A program made the position numbers and the translations under genes. Below the pieces are notes generated by a model, which saw only the letters and a program-made list of their open reading frames with translations, was not told the origin of the DNA and did not search any database. DNA of 64,000 nucleotides from a virus, in the IMG/VR virus record IMGVR_UViG_3300008267_000019, positions 20,122 through 84,121 of that record. One strand, 5' to 3'. The first letter of the stretch is position 1, and every line of letters begins with the position of its first letter. Below, piece by piece: positions 55,921-62,305 of this stretch.

Positions 55921-56334
55921 TTATAAACTGTCTAAACATTTTTGCACCCATTTAGTACTAAACCAACAGAAAGCATTGTTTAAATATACTTTAGCGTTTC
56001 TATTAAAATAAGATACAACAACTGTTTGATTTAAAATACTCAATGTTTTAGATTCTTTAGTTTCTATAACTTGATTAATAATATTAAAGAAATCTATCAT
56101 ATCTTGTTTAGAACTAAACATAATAGATTCATACACACTTATTTGTTGATATTGACAATCTTTAAATGTTAGAGAATAACTTTCTGTAGAATCAGGATTT
56201 ACAGCTTTATATATAGCATGAAATCCCATAGTATGCCTATAAACATCTTCTACTTTTGCTGTTTCTTCTACAGTAATTTGAGAATAAAGATTTAGATTAA
56301 ATAATACTGTTAGTATTAAGATTAAGTTTTTCAT
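55921..56334 (-). CDS. Predicted secreted protein, 137 aa
   Basis: The first 19 residues (MKNLILILTVLFNLNLYSQ) form a signal peptide ending before ITVEETA. The mature part is mostly beta and has two Cys residues (DCQYQQISVY; NNAFCWFSTKW) but no family signature. A phage-made exported protein might act on the cell surface, for example in superinfection exclusion. That role is inference only. Confidence 0.6.
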   Translation of the reverse strand: MKNLILILTVLFNLNLYSQITVEETAKVEDVYRHTMGFHAIYKAVNPDSTESYSLTFKDCQYQQISVYESIMFSSKQDMIDFFNIINQVIETKESKTLSILNQTVVVSYFNRNAKVYLNNAFCWFSTKWVQKCLDSL

Positions 56335-56351
56335 TTGATTAAGTTTTTAAA

Positions 56352-56453
56352 TTATTTATCGTTGTCTATTACTTTGCATATTAATAACCCTATTATTATG
56401 CCTAATACAATTCCTAGTGAGAACATAGTCATTTCAAAATTATTAATAGCCAT
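56352..56453 (-). CDS. Small membrane protein, 33 aa
   Basis: 33 residues starting with ATG at 56453, with one membrane segment (FSLGIVLGIIIGLLICKV) and a charged end. It begins two bases after the preceding stop, supporting translation. Unknown function. Confidence 0.55.
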   Translation of the reverse strand: MAINNFEMTMFSLGIVLGIIIGLLICKVIDNDK

Positions 56454-56455
56454 GA

Positions 56456-56647
56456 CTATTCTCTTGTTACTTTAGGAGATATTACTAATCCTTCTTGTAT
56501 AACTTTGTCAAGTATTTGTGTATGCTGTGTTATACTTGTAGCTTGTACATCGTTTTTGCCTATATTACTTAAAATAGCAATTTCGATGTCGTTTTCTGGA
56601 ATCAATACAATCTTAGTTGTACCATTCATTAAGACTTCTACTTTCAT
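56456..56647 (-). CDS. Hypothetical protein, 63 aa
   Basis: An upstream in-frame ATG exists at 56689, but it lies inside the terminator hairpin, so the ATG at 56647 (MKVEVLMNGTTKIVL) is preferred. The 63-residue product is mainly beta and helix with no known motif. Confidence 0.55.
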   Translation of the reverse strand: MKVEVLMNGTTKIVLIPENDIEIAILSNIGKNDVQATSITQHTQILDKVIQEGLVISPKVTRE

Positions 56648-56672
56648 AATATAAATTTTTAAAGTTTTTAAA

Positions 56673-56700
56673 TTAAAAAAGCGGGACACTCTTCTCCCGC
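56673..56700 (-). terminator. Rho-independent terminator
   Basis: A GC-rich 6-bp stem (GCGGGA with TCCCGC), 8-base loop, and an eight-base U run on the - strand. About 100 bases of untranslated sequence lie between it and the upstream gene stop at 56799. Confidence 0.85.
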
Positions 56701-56798
56701 TAGAACTTACCTATTCGCATTAAACCTATGTTGATCTATAAATTTTAACAGGATTTATATAACCTCTTACCTAATGGTAGAATTTGAGAATATCTAAG

Positions 56799-57065
56799 TT
56801 AATAAAAAGGGTTATTTCTACCAAGTTTATTAAAATATTCTTCACGACGAGATTCTAATTCCCAGTCGAGATTAATAATATCATTAAAATGGTCAAAACA
56901 TTGTTCATAGTTGTCTACATCTTCTTTAAGACATAGTACATTAAAGAATTGAGTTATTAAATCTGCCCTTTCTTGATTATCTTTTGGTTTATAATCAAGT
57001 TCTATAGTGCGTAAGTATAATCCCAAATCTTCTAATCTTACTCTTTCTCGTGTTTTACTTTGCAT
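56799..57065 (-). CDS. Hypothetical acidic protein, 88 aa
   Basis: 88 residues with a long helical core (NQERADLITQFFNVLCLKED; YEQCFDHFNDIINLDWELES) and a basic, Arg-rich ends. It lies between two terminators, so it may be a single-gene transcript with a 100-base 3' leader after its stop. Function unknown. Confidence 0.55.
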   Translation of the reverse strand: MQSKTRERVRLEDLGLYLRTIELDYKPKDNQERADLITQFFNVLCLKEDVDNYEQCFDHFNDIINLDWELESRREEYFNKLGRNNPFY

Positions 57066-57094
57066 TTTTAAAAATATTTAAGAGGCTATTAATA

Positions 57095-57134
57095 ATAAAA
57101 AAAGTAGAGAGTAGCCTAAAGACTACCCCCTACT
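57095..57134 (-). terminator. Rho-independent terminator
   Basis: Nested stems AGTAG/CTACT and GTAG/CTAC followed by a seven-base U run on the - strand, located after the stop of the 171-residue gene. Confidence 0.7.
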
Positions 57135-57147
57135 GTCATTTAAGTGA

Positions 57148-57663
57148 TTACTCACCTAATGCGTCCGAAATCAAAGAAGACGGACGAGCTTCAACACGTG
57201 TTGTGTTGTCAAGAATTGTGTGTTTTGGCGCACCTGCTACAACAGTAGTACGAACATAGATATATTTACCATCTTTCATGATATAATCTCCGTCCTTACC
57301 TGCTCTTTTAGCACGAGTTTCAAAGTTTTGTACATCATATTCAGAACCTTCAGTAGTTTCTGTAATTTGAATGTTTAACTCTCTGTCATCTCCTGCTATT
57401 TTAGGATTAGCCATGTTGATTTCTAATACATCACCTTCAGCAAGACCAGATACGTCAATGCCAAAATATTTTTGTACATCTGCAGGCTGAACAGCTAACC
57501 ATGCATATCTTGGTTTGTTAGATTGATTAAATCTTTCATCAGATTCGTTTAATAAACCTAAAATGCTTGTAGGTGCTTTACCTGTTTCTACAATTTGAGA
57601 AAATGTCAATTGAACTTTTCCTCCTTTAACTCCTTTTGCTGATTCTAAAACGATAGTTTTCAT
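57148..57663 (-). CDS. Hypothetical soluble protein, 171 aa, with a structured leader
   Basis: 171 residues, beta-rich, with Gly and Thr turns and no signal peptide. GDVLEINMANPKIAGDDREL and QFETRAKRAGKDGDYIMKDG-like strands suggest a small binding domain. It has its own terminators on both sides and a leader with three hairpins upstream, so it looks like an independently regulated and possibly strongly expressed early gene. No family recognised. Confidence 0.55.
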   Translation of the reverse strand: MKTIVLESAKGVKGGKVQLTFSQIVETGKAPTSILGLLNESDERFNQSNKPRYAWLAVQPADVQKYFGIDVSGLAEGDVLEINMANPKIAGDDRELNIQITETTEGSEYDVQNFETRAKRAGKDGDYIMKDGKYIYVRTTVVAGAPKHTILDNTTRVEARPSSLISDALGE

Positions 57664-57716
57664 AATAATAAATTTTAATAGATAAATAAATAGATAAATA
57701 AATGCCTTGGAGTTTC

Positions 57717-57807
57717 AGACTTATAAAGTCTATCTTATTTAAGCAGGCTTATTAAATAAGATTTGTAACTATTGCTGTATTTTTTCGACGATGCTAACAG
57801 CAGTTAC
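57717..57807 (-). promoter_or_regulatory. Three-hairpin leader of the 171-aa gene
   Basis: Hairpin A pairs AGACTT (57717-57722) with AAGTCT (57726-57731). Hairpin B is a perfect 11-bp stem, ATCTTATTTAA (57732-57742) with TTAAATAAGAT (57752-57762). Hairpin C pairs GTAACT (57765-57770) with AGTTAC (57802-57807) plus GCTGT with ACAGC inside. They lie in the transcribed leader between the 57836 terminator and the gene start at 57663. No known riboswitch is recognised. Confidence 0.55.
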
Positions 57808-57835
57808 TAATAAATAAGAAAAAAGATTTTTGATT

Positions 57836-57874
57836 AAATAAAAAATGCCAGTACTTTAATAATTTCCTGGCATT
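57836..57874 (-). terminator. Rho-independent terminator
   Basis: An 8-bp stem (AATGCCAG with CTGGCATT) and a six-base U run on the - strand, directly after the 145-residue gene stop at 57895. Confidence 0.8.
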
Positions 57875-57894
57875 CCCCCTTTAAAACATATTGT

Positions 57895-58332
57895 TTAATG
57901 ATAATATTCTGGTAGTGGATATCTATAAGCTAGGTAATCCTCAGTATATGGATCATAGTTAATCCTTATATACTCATCTTTATCAAACTCTAGATATACA
58001 CTAGAGTAATGTCTTGGTTCTATATCTGCAGGTGTAGTGTAGATAACTATAGTTTTATCTTTAGTTTTAAATCTAATTTTATATTCTTGATTTTTATTCA
58101 AATTAAATACTATTCCTCCTTGATCTTGTGATGTTTTAAAATCAGGTAAATAATTTAATTTATCATTAGTTAAACCATTTGATAATATTTCTCTAGATAC
58201 TACCTCTGCAATATCATATGTTATAGTGTCTTGAGTACCTATAAAAAAGTAATAAGACATTTGATTTAAATCTCTTTGTGAATAACATCCAAAAGAGATT
58301 ATAAATGTTAGAGTTATAATTAATGCTTTCAT
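57895..58332 (-). CDS. Predicted exported protein, 145 aa
   Basis: Starts with a hydrophobic segment (MKALIITLTFIISFGCYSQ) with a Gly-Cys near its end, so it may be a signal peptide or lipoprotein signal; the Cys context is not a strong lipobox. The mature part is beta-rich (KNQEYKIRFKTKDKTIVIYT) with an acidic, Tyr-rich end (DPYTEDYLAYRYPLPEYY). Phage exported proteins of this sort often sit at the cell envelope, but no function is known. Confidence 0.55.
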   Translation of the reverse strand: MKALIITLTFIISFGCYSQRDLNQMSYYFFIGTQDTITYDIAEVVSREILSNGLTNDKLNYLPDFKTSQDQGGIVFNLNKNQEYKIRFKTKDKTIVIYTTPADIEPRHYSSVYLEFDKDEYIRINYDPYTEDYLAYRYPLPEYYH

Positions 58333-58354
58333 GATGTTAGTTTTTAAATTAATA

Positions 58355-58615
58355 CTATTGATATTCTTCTACATAAGCAAGAGCTTTTAATGCAAGCCTG
58401 CAATGAGTAAAGTTATTTGTTAATGCTTTTACATTGTTAACTTTAGTAAGATTAGTTACTTCATATTTAGTTATGTCAGGTTGTGATTCATAATGTCTTT
58501 CATAAACCATTTCCAATACATCTAGTTCAAAATTATCAGGTCCATTAGTATAGAATACTAATAACATGCCGTCATCGAACTCGACTTTTACTTGGTATAA
58601 ATTATCTTGTTCCAT
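58355..58615 (-). CDS. Hypothetical protein, 86 aa
   Basis: 86 residues: a beta N-terminus (QVKVEFDDGMLLVFYTNG), acidic middle and a helical C-terminus (HCRLALKALAYVEEYQ). Not recognised. It lies just upstream of the 58697 gene's terminator region. Confidence 0.5.
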   Translation of the reverse strand: MEQDNLYQVKVEFDDGMLLVFYTNGPDNFELDVLEMVYERHYESQPDITKYEVTNLTKVNNVKALTNNFTHCRLALKALAYVEEYQ

Positions 58616-58642
58616 AATGTTTTTGTTTTAAAGGTAAAAAAT

Positions 58643-58675
58643 AAAGAGTTGCATATTGTATATATACAACTCTTT
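58643..58675 (-). terminator. Rho-independent terminator
   Basis: A 9-bp stem (AAAGAGTTG with CAACTCTTT), 15-base AT loop, then ATTTTTT on the - strand. It follows the secreted small protein gene. Confidence 0.8.
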
Positions 58676-58696
58676 TCAGATTTAAAAAATCTAGTA

Positions 58697-58879
58697 TTAT
58701 CTATAACAATTGTTAAGATTGAATACTCTAGTGAAGAAATGTTTGATTGCTCCACTTCTGTAATGTTTCTTGTAATTATATCCTTTCTTAGGATGTCCGT
58801 CATGTTTAATCTCTGACGTTGATGCAAATGTATTAGCACTCACTGTTGCTAATAATAAAATTAAAGCTAACTTTTTCAT
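58697..58879 (-). CDS. Small secreted basic protein, 60 aa
   Basis: A signal peptide (MKKLALILLLATVSANTFAS) is followed by a short basic, His- and Tyr-rich tail (HPKKGYNYKKHYRSGAIKHF). The frame is intact and has its own terminator. The mature peptide of about 40 residues could be envelope-active. A longer frame (58588-58839) reads across it but is a shadow. Confidence 0.6.
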   Translation of the reverse strand: MKKLALILLLATVSANTFASTSEIKHDGHPKKGYNYKKHYRSGAIKHFFTRVFNLNNCYR

Positions 58880-58937
58880 AATGTTTATATTTAATTATTA
58901 ATTGATTACGCTATATATTATTCTGTAGATTAAATAT

Positions 58938-59015
58938 AATAAAGAGGTTGGGCCCCTAGAGTCTTACTTTGTCTAGACTTCTCCCAGGAGATCTCTTACC
59001 CACAACCTCTTTATT
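58938..59015 (-). other. Long-stem RNA hairpin with 52-base loop
   Basis: A perfect 13-bp stem (AATAAAGAGGTTG at 58938-58950, CAACCTCTTTATT at 59003-59015) encloses a 52-base loop. GGG and CCC at the stem end extend it past a bulged A. The loop can fold further: AGTCT with AGACT and CTCC with GGAG. It follows the stop of the 50-residue gene (59035) and could be its terminator or a processed RNA; only a weak U run follows. Confidence 0.6.
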
Positions 59016-59034
59016 AATAATTAAGCTATAATAG

Positions 59035-59187
59035 TTATTCTTCTATGAGCATTGGTGCTAACATAGCTCCCCAAAATGCACATGATATTCCTATAGAAAA
59101 TAATATATCATGTCCCATAGAATATAATGCTCCCATGAACACACCCAGTGTTCCGACAGCAATACTGTAGTCTAAATACTTTTTCAT
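59035..59187 (-). CDS. Small membrane protein, 50 aa
   Basis: 50 residues with two membrane-like segments (SIAVGTLGVFMGALYSMG; ILFSIGISCAFWGAMLAPML) joined by a short loop. It begins three bases after the stop of the previous small gene, so it is operon-encoded. Unknown function. Confidence 0.55.
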   Translation of the reverse strand: MKKYLDYSIAVGTLGVFMGALYSMGHDILFSIGISCAFWGAMLAPMLIEE

Positions 59188-59189
59188 AA

Positions 59190-59336
59190 TTATGCTTTTA
59201 CTGTGTTAGTACTGGCTAAAAGAAATATAGCTGATAAAGCTAATACATAGTCTCCTATAGGATTACCAAAGAAACTGATAAATCCTCCTAAGAATAACAT
59301 GCTAGCAAGGATTACTGTTAAGATATTTGATCTCAT
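59190..59336 (-). CDS. Small membrane protein, 48 aa
   Basis: 48 residues with hydrophobic segments ILTVILASMLFLGGFISFFG and YVLALSAIFLLAS. Its start overlaps the previous stop (ATGA), and its stop is two bases before the next start. It is the middle of a three-gene small-protein set. Confidence 0.55.
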   Translation of the reverse strand: MRSNILTVILASMLFLGGFISFFGNPIGDYVLALSAIFLLASTNTVKA

Positions 59337-59491
59337 ACTTTAATTAATTTATAAGTTATTACAAAAGCAAATGAAGCTAATACAAGCTCTATAGATGCCA
59401 TAAATTTAGTAGCTGAATCTTCACAAGCTAATGCTATGCATAAAGAACTACCTGTGCATAGTGTGAATAATAACATGAGTGCTGTTTTCAT
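59333..59491 (-). CDS. Small membrane protein, 52 aa
   Basis: 52 residues with a hydrophobic N-terminus (ALMLLFTLCTGSSLCIALAC) and a second segment (LVLASFAFVITY). It has three Cys in the N-terminal part. It starts right after the 59521 terminator and overlaps the next gene's start by four bases. Confidence 0.55.
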   Translation of the reverse strand: MKTALMLLFTLCTGSSLCIALACEDSATKFMASIELVLASFAFVITYKLIKV

Positions 59492-59520
59492 AATGTTTTA
59501 GTTTTAAAGATTAATAAATT

Positions 59521-59558
59521 AAAAAAGCATAGGCAAACCTAACCCTTAAATCCTATGC
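59521..59558 (-). terminator. Rho-independent terminator
   Basis: A 7-bp stem (GCATAGG with CCTATGC), 18-base loop, and a six-base U run on the - strand. It closes the gene-free structured region upstream of the small-protein set. Confidence 0.8.
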
Positions 59559-60065
59559 GTGTACCTTTGAGAAAAATAGGATAAACTGTATGTAACCAGT
59601 GACAGAGGTACTTTTATGCTTGGTTGATTAGACCTTCTAGTTGGCATTAGCAACAAAGTTACGAACCTAAGATCTCTTAGGAAACTGTTTTACCGATAAC
59701 TCTTTTAGTCAGGGTTCGCTTCGAGGGTATCACCCTGCCTGACAGTATAATAATTAAGTTTCTATAAGTTAAATAGTACTCTCACAAGGTTGCAACCCTT
59801 GTACCCCAATTATTTAAGCGAGTTGCTAAGGACATGCGGTTCTGCCCTATTAGTACTGCAATTCCTTGCACCTGCAATTGGATGAGAGTAAATAAATAGC
59901 ACATATCGTATGATACATGCTATTATACATTTAGCCATAACATATATAATGTTAGACTAATCACGCATAATTATGCGTTAGGGTTACGAGTCCAAGACAA
60001 AATAGTAACCACACCTGATAAGATGATGTTTGTTTCCATGTTGCTGAGTATTAAGCAGTTACATA
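59559..60065 (-). ncRNA. Gene-free region with six hairpins, candidate structured RNA
   Basis: No frame of useful length lies in about 500 bases. Six inverted repeats fill it: GTACCTTTG/CAGAGGTAC (59561-59611), CCTAAG/CTTAGG (59666-59681, loop ATCT), GTCAGG/CCTGAC (59708-59743), ACAAGG/CCTTGT (59784-59802), AATAGCA/TGCTATT (59895-59924) and a perfect 16-base palindrome ACGCATAATTATGCGT (59963-59978). It is bounded by terminators on the downstream side (59521) and upstream side (60066). I searched by eye for tRNA arms and found none complete. It may be a long ncRNA, several small RNAs, or recombination-site debris. Confidence 0.45.
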
Positions 60066-60091
60066 AGAAAAAAAGACTACACTCACGTAGT
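60066..60091 (-). terminator. Weak Rho-independent terminator
   Basis: A 5-bp stem (ACTAC with GTAGT) and a seven-base U run on the - strand, lying between the 60124 terminator and the structured region. Confidence 0.5.
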
Positions 60092-60123
60092 ATTCACGGC
60101 TTATTATAAGCAATATTAAACAA

Positions 60124-60143
60124 GAAAAAGCCCGAAGGCCTGC
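60124..60143 (-). terminator. Rho-independent terminator with UUCG-type loop
   Basis: On the - strand GCC-TTCG-GGC (a UUCG tetraloop) extended by G-U and A-U pairs, followed by TTTTT. It directly follows the stop of the GC-rich gene at 60147. Confidence 0.75.
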
Positions 60144-60146
60144 TCA

Positions 60147-60449
60147 TTAGAACAGGTCCTCGATGCTTCCGCGTTGGTTCTCGCCACCGCCTATGAGCTT
60201 GATACGTTCCTCGCCCGCAGCGTTAGTAACCGTAGCAATCTTACAGCCGTGCTCCTTGATTACTTGACCAACGCTGTCACCTTCCGCAATTTTCTCGGTC
60301 ATAGCCTGAGAGAAATATACGTTAGTGGCTTCGTTGTCGAAGTTCATGAAGGTTACGAATAGATATCCGTTAGAGTTAGCACGAACTTTAAGAGCGTACT
60401 CCTTAATGTTATTAGCTTGTGCGAATTCCTTGATAGTTAGAGTTTCCAT
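60147..60449 (-). CDS. GC-rich small protein, 100 aa, unlike its neighbours
   Basis: 100 residues: METLTIKEFAQANNIKEYAL at the start, a compact core (YLFVTFMNFDNEATNVYFSQ) and an acidic end (GENQRGSIEDLF). Its codons are clearly richer in G and C than the surrounding genes, with many NNC/NNG third positions. It is the first gene leaving the control region, so early and strong expression is likely. Codon choice could reflect high expression or recent transfer. I do not recognise the family; an anti-defence protein is one possibility, with no direct evidence. Confidence 0.65.
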   Translation of the reverse strand: METLTIKEFAQANNIKEYALKVRANSNGYLFVTFMNFDNEATNVYFSQAMTEKIAEGDSVGQVIKEHGCKIATVTNAAGEERIKLIGGGENQRGSIEDLF

Positions 60450-60886
60450 GACGTGTGTTTTAAAGGGTTAATATTATCCAGGGGGGTTCGTTCCCGTCCT
60501 AAAATTTAGTAGGGGCTGTAGGTATAGGTGGTAACCACGTCCTTAATTTCTAAGACAAAAAAAATTTTGGAAAAAAAATAAAAAAATAAAAAGTTTATAG
60601 TGCAATCTGTGCCTATAATTGTATAGGTACAGGTCGCACCTATTTCATAGGTTTACCTATACAATGTTTTAAAAATGCAAATACTTAATTATCAGCGAAT
60701 TAGCGATTTTTACTATAGGTTTGCGGTGGCGGCTAATATACCTGGAGTTATAGTAGTGTCATACCTCCAGGGGTATGTTGTTACTATACCTAGAGTTATA
60801 GTAAGCTTCATAACTAAAATATTTTATAATATCAAGAAATAATTAATTTATTTTTTAACTATTTTCTTTAAAGAAATTAGGTAACT
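60450..60886. promoter_or_regulatory. Divergent control region with box array, candidate origin
   Basis: About 430 gene-free bases separate the - and + blocks. They hold copies of TATAGGT or its complement ACCTATA (60523, 60622, 60654, about 60714) and related forms (60611, 60637, 60646), plus an A-rich tract (60555-60592). The palindrome CATACC...GGTATG spans about 60760-60777. The sequence GGGAACGAAC lies at 60889-60898 and its inverse at 60486-60495, near the two 5' ends. This looks like a promoter/operator and possibly the replication origin; no DnaA boxes were identified. Confidence 0.6.
60738..60803 (+). repeat. Direct repeat, 18 bp, flanking a palindrome
   Basis: ATACCTGGAGTTATAGTA (60738-60755) and ATACCTAGAGTTATAGTA (60786-60803) differ at one base and start 48 bp apart. 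A hairpin-capable CATACCTCCAGGGGTATG sits between them. They are plausible regulator or initiator binding sites. Confidence 0.75.
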
Positions 60887-60889
60887 TTG
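60882..60889 (+). promoter_or_regulatory. Bacteroidota-type -7 promoter element
   Basis: TAACTTTG matches the Bacteroidota -7 consensus TAnnTTTG. It would start transcription a few bases downstream, just before the ATG at 60914. A matching -33 TTTG is not clear, which lowers confidence. Confidence 0.5.
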
Positions 60890-60913
60890 GGAACGAACAC
60901 TAAACCCTCTTTT

Positions 60914-61693
60914 ATGAGTGTACGCAAAAGATTATTTTACGATATAGAAGTTTCCTATTTTATTGTTAGTGCATGGAGACTTGGATACAAACAAGCAATA
61001 CATCCGCATCAAGTAATTAAATACCCCCAAATAATCTGTGTTTGTTGGAAGTGGGAAGGCGAAGATAAAATACACTCACTTACTTGGGACGATGAACAAT
61101 CAGATATTAATCTAATAAAAACTTTTGTAGAAGAATTAAATAAAGCAAATCAAATAGTTGCCCATAACGGAGATAGGTATGATTTAAAATGGTTACGAAC
61201 AAGAGCCATAGATAATGAAATATTTATGAGACCTAGATATGAAACTATTGATACTCTTAAAATAGCCAAAGCACAATTTAATTTTGCATCTAATAAACTG
61301 GATGAATTAGGAAAGTTTTTAAAAATTGGCAAAAAGATAGAAATAGACTATTCTTTATGGGATGATATATGTCAACATAAATCACCAGAGGCTTTAGAAA
61401 AAATGGTAGAATACTGCAAACAAGATGTAGTACTACTAGAAAATGTTTATAATAAATTAAGACCTTACTCCAAACATAACTTTAACTACGGTAAACTTTA
61501 CGGTGACGACAATTGGGCATGTCCAGAATGCGGAAATCTAAATGTAAGAGTAACCAAAACCTATACTACTTCTATGGGTGTCCGTAGATATTACTTAATA
61601 TGCAGAATAAATAAATGCATAACTCATTACCCTGTAAGTAATAAAACTTACCTAGCCATGATGCGATGGCGAGTAGAAAATAATATTTCCTAA
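60914..61693 (+). CDS. DnaQ-like 3'-5' exonuclease with zinc ribbon
   Basis: A TTG at 60887 opens a longer frame but lies inside the promoter element, so the ATG at 60914 (MSVRKRLFYDIEVS) is chosen; the product is 259 residues. Exonuclease motifs are FYDIEVS (D-x-E), AHNGDRYDLKWL (exo II) and EYCKQDVVLLENVYN (exo III, D). CPECGNLN plus YLICRINKC supply a four-Cys zinc ribbon at the C-terminus. It may proofread or trim DNA, or process single-stranded DNA during replication. It is the first gene of the right-hand block. Confidence 0.8.
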   Translation: MSVRKRLFYDIEVSYFIVSAWRLGYKQAIHPHQVIKYPQIICVCWKWEGEDKIHSLTWDDEQSDINLIKTFVEELNKANQIVAHNGDRYDLKWLRTRAIDNEIFMRPRYETIDTLKIAKAQFNFASNKLDELGKFLKIGKKIEIDYSLWDDICQHKSPEALEKMVEYCKQDVVLLENVYNKLRPYSKHNFNYGKLYGDDNWACPECGNLNVRVTKTYTTSMGVRRYYLICRINKCITHYPVSNKTYLAMMRWRVENNIS

Positions 61694-61764
61694 CTATCAA
61701 TTTTAAATACTCTACTATAAAATTTGGATAGTAAAATATTAATTATGATATTTGTACTATCAAA
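61692..61764 (+). promoter_or_regulatory. Operator-like ACTATCAA / TTTGGATAGT boxes before the regulator gene
   Basis: AACTATCAA (61692-61700), TTTGGATAGTA (61723-61733) and TACTATCAAA (61755-61764) share a box; the second and third face each other as an inverted repeat 21 bases apart. TATATTTG at 61769-61776 lies next to them as a possible -7 element. The downstream gene encodes a winged-helix protein, so autoregulation is plausible. Confidence 0.5.
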
Positions 61765-61778
61765 TATGTATATTTGTA

Positions 61779-62081
61779 ATGTATAGTAGATACCGAAAAG
61801 GAAGAAAAATGGTAATGGTGTATTTAGATACAAAGGATAGTATATTATTAAAATCTAATGATAGGACGTTTCATGTGTTGTATTATATACTAAGACAAAC
61901 AAACTTTGAAACTAACCTATGGTATGCTGATAAGATTAACAAGACTTTTATCATGAATAAATTAGGCATATCAGTACCAGCATTAGACAAACATATTGCT
62001 AGCTTAAAAGAAAGAGAATTTATTAGACCTGCAGAAGTGCGGGGACGGTATAGGATTAATTTAGAATTATTATCCACTTAG
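61779..62081 (+). CDS. Winged-helix DNA-binding regulator, 100 aa
   Basis: The start is ATG 61779 (MYSRYRKGRKMVMVYLD), or ATG 61809 (MVMVYLD), which has a GGAAG sequence a few bases upstream; a TTG at 61752 is less likely. SILLKSNDRTFHVLYYILRQ, MNKLGISVPALDKHIASLKE and EFIRPAEVRGRYRIN follow a MarR/winged-helix order: helix, recognition helix, wing. It probably binds the repeat boxes just upstream of its own gene. Confidence 0.65.
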   Translation: MYSRYRKGRKMVMVYLDTKDSILLKSNDRTFHVLYYILRQTNFETNLWYADKINKTFIMNKLGISVPALDKHIASLKEREFIRPAEVRGRYRINLELLST

Positions 62082-62089
62082 CTACTAGG

Positions 62090-62305
62090 GTGAAAATTGG
62101 AGAGTTTATATCAAGTAATTTTTGGAGAGTAATTACACGTCAACAGGGTCTGAAAAAAGATTTTAAAAATTATTGTGAGCATCACGATAAAACTTTAAAA
62201 ACTAAAATATTAATGACAGCGTCAGATCCTGTTGAATTTATTTTAGAAATTTATATTAATAACAAAACAAAAAATGGGAACAACGGAGAAATTAAAAGTT
62301 GCTAA
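62090..62305 (+). CDS. Small protein, 71 aa, GTG start
   Basis: 71 residues from GTG at 62090. The N-terminus (KIGEFISSNFWRVITRQQG) is helical and basic. It overlaps the next gene by 32 bases. Unknown function. Confidence 0.4.
   Translation: MKIGEFISSNFWRVITRQQGLKKDFKNYCEHHDKTLKTKILMTASDPVEFILEIYINNKTKNGNNGEIKSC

Noticed and set aside
58588-58839. 83-aa frame on the - strand
   Set aside because: It overlaps the better-supported secreted-protein gene and a terminator, and has no gene-like composition.
59521-60143. tRNA genes in the hairpin-rich region
   Set aside because: A CAAGG/CCTTG stem with a seven-base loop looked like a T arm, but no matching acceptor, D or anticodon arms were found.
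60887-60913. TTG start for the exonuclease gene
   Set aside because: It lies inside the -7-like element, so ATG at 60914 is the likely start.
35000-61000. CRISPR array, insertion sequence or retroelement
   Set aside because: No repeat-spacer pattern, transposase or reverse transcriptase motif was seen.
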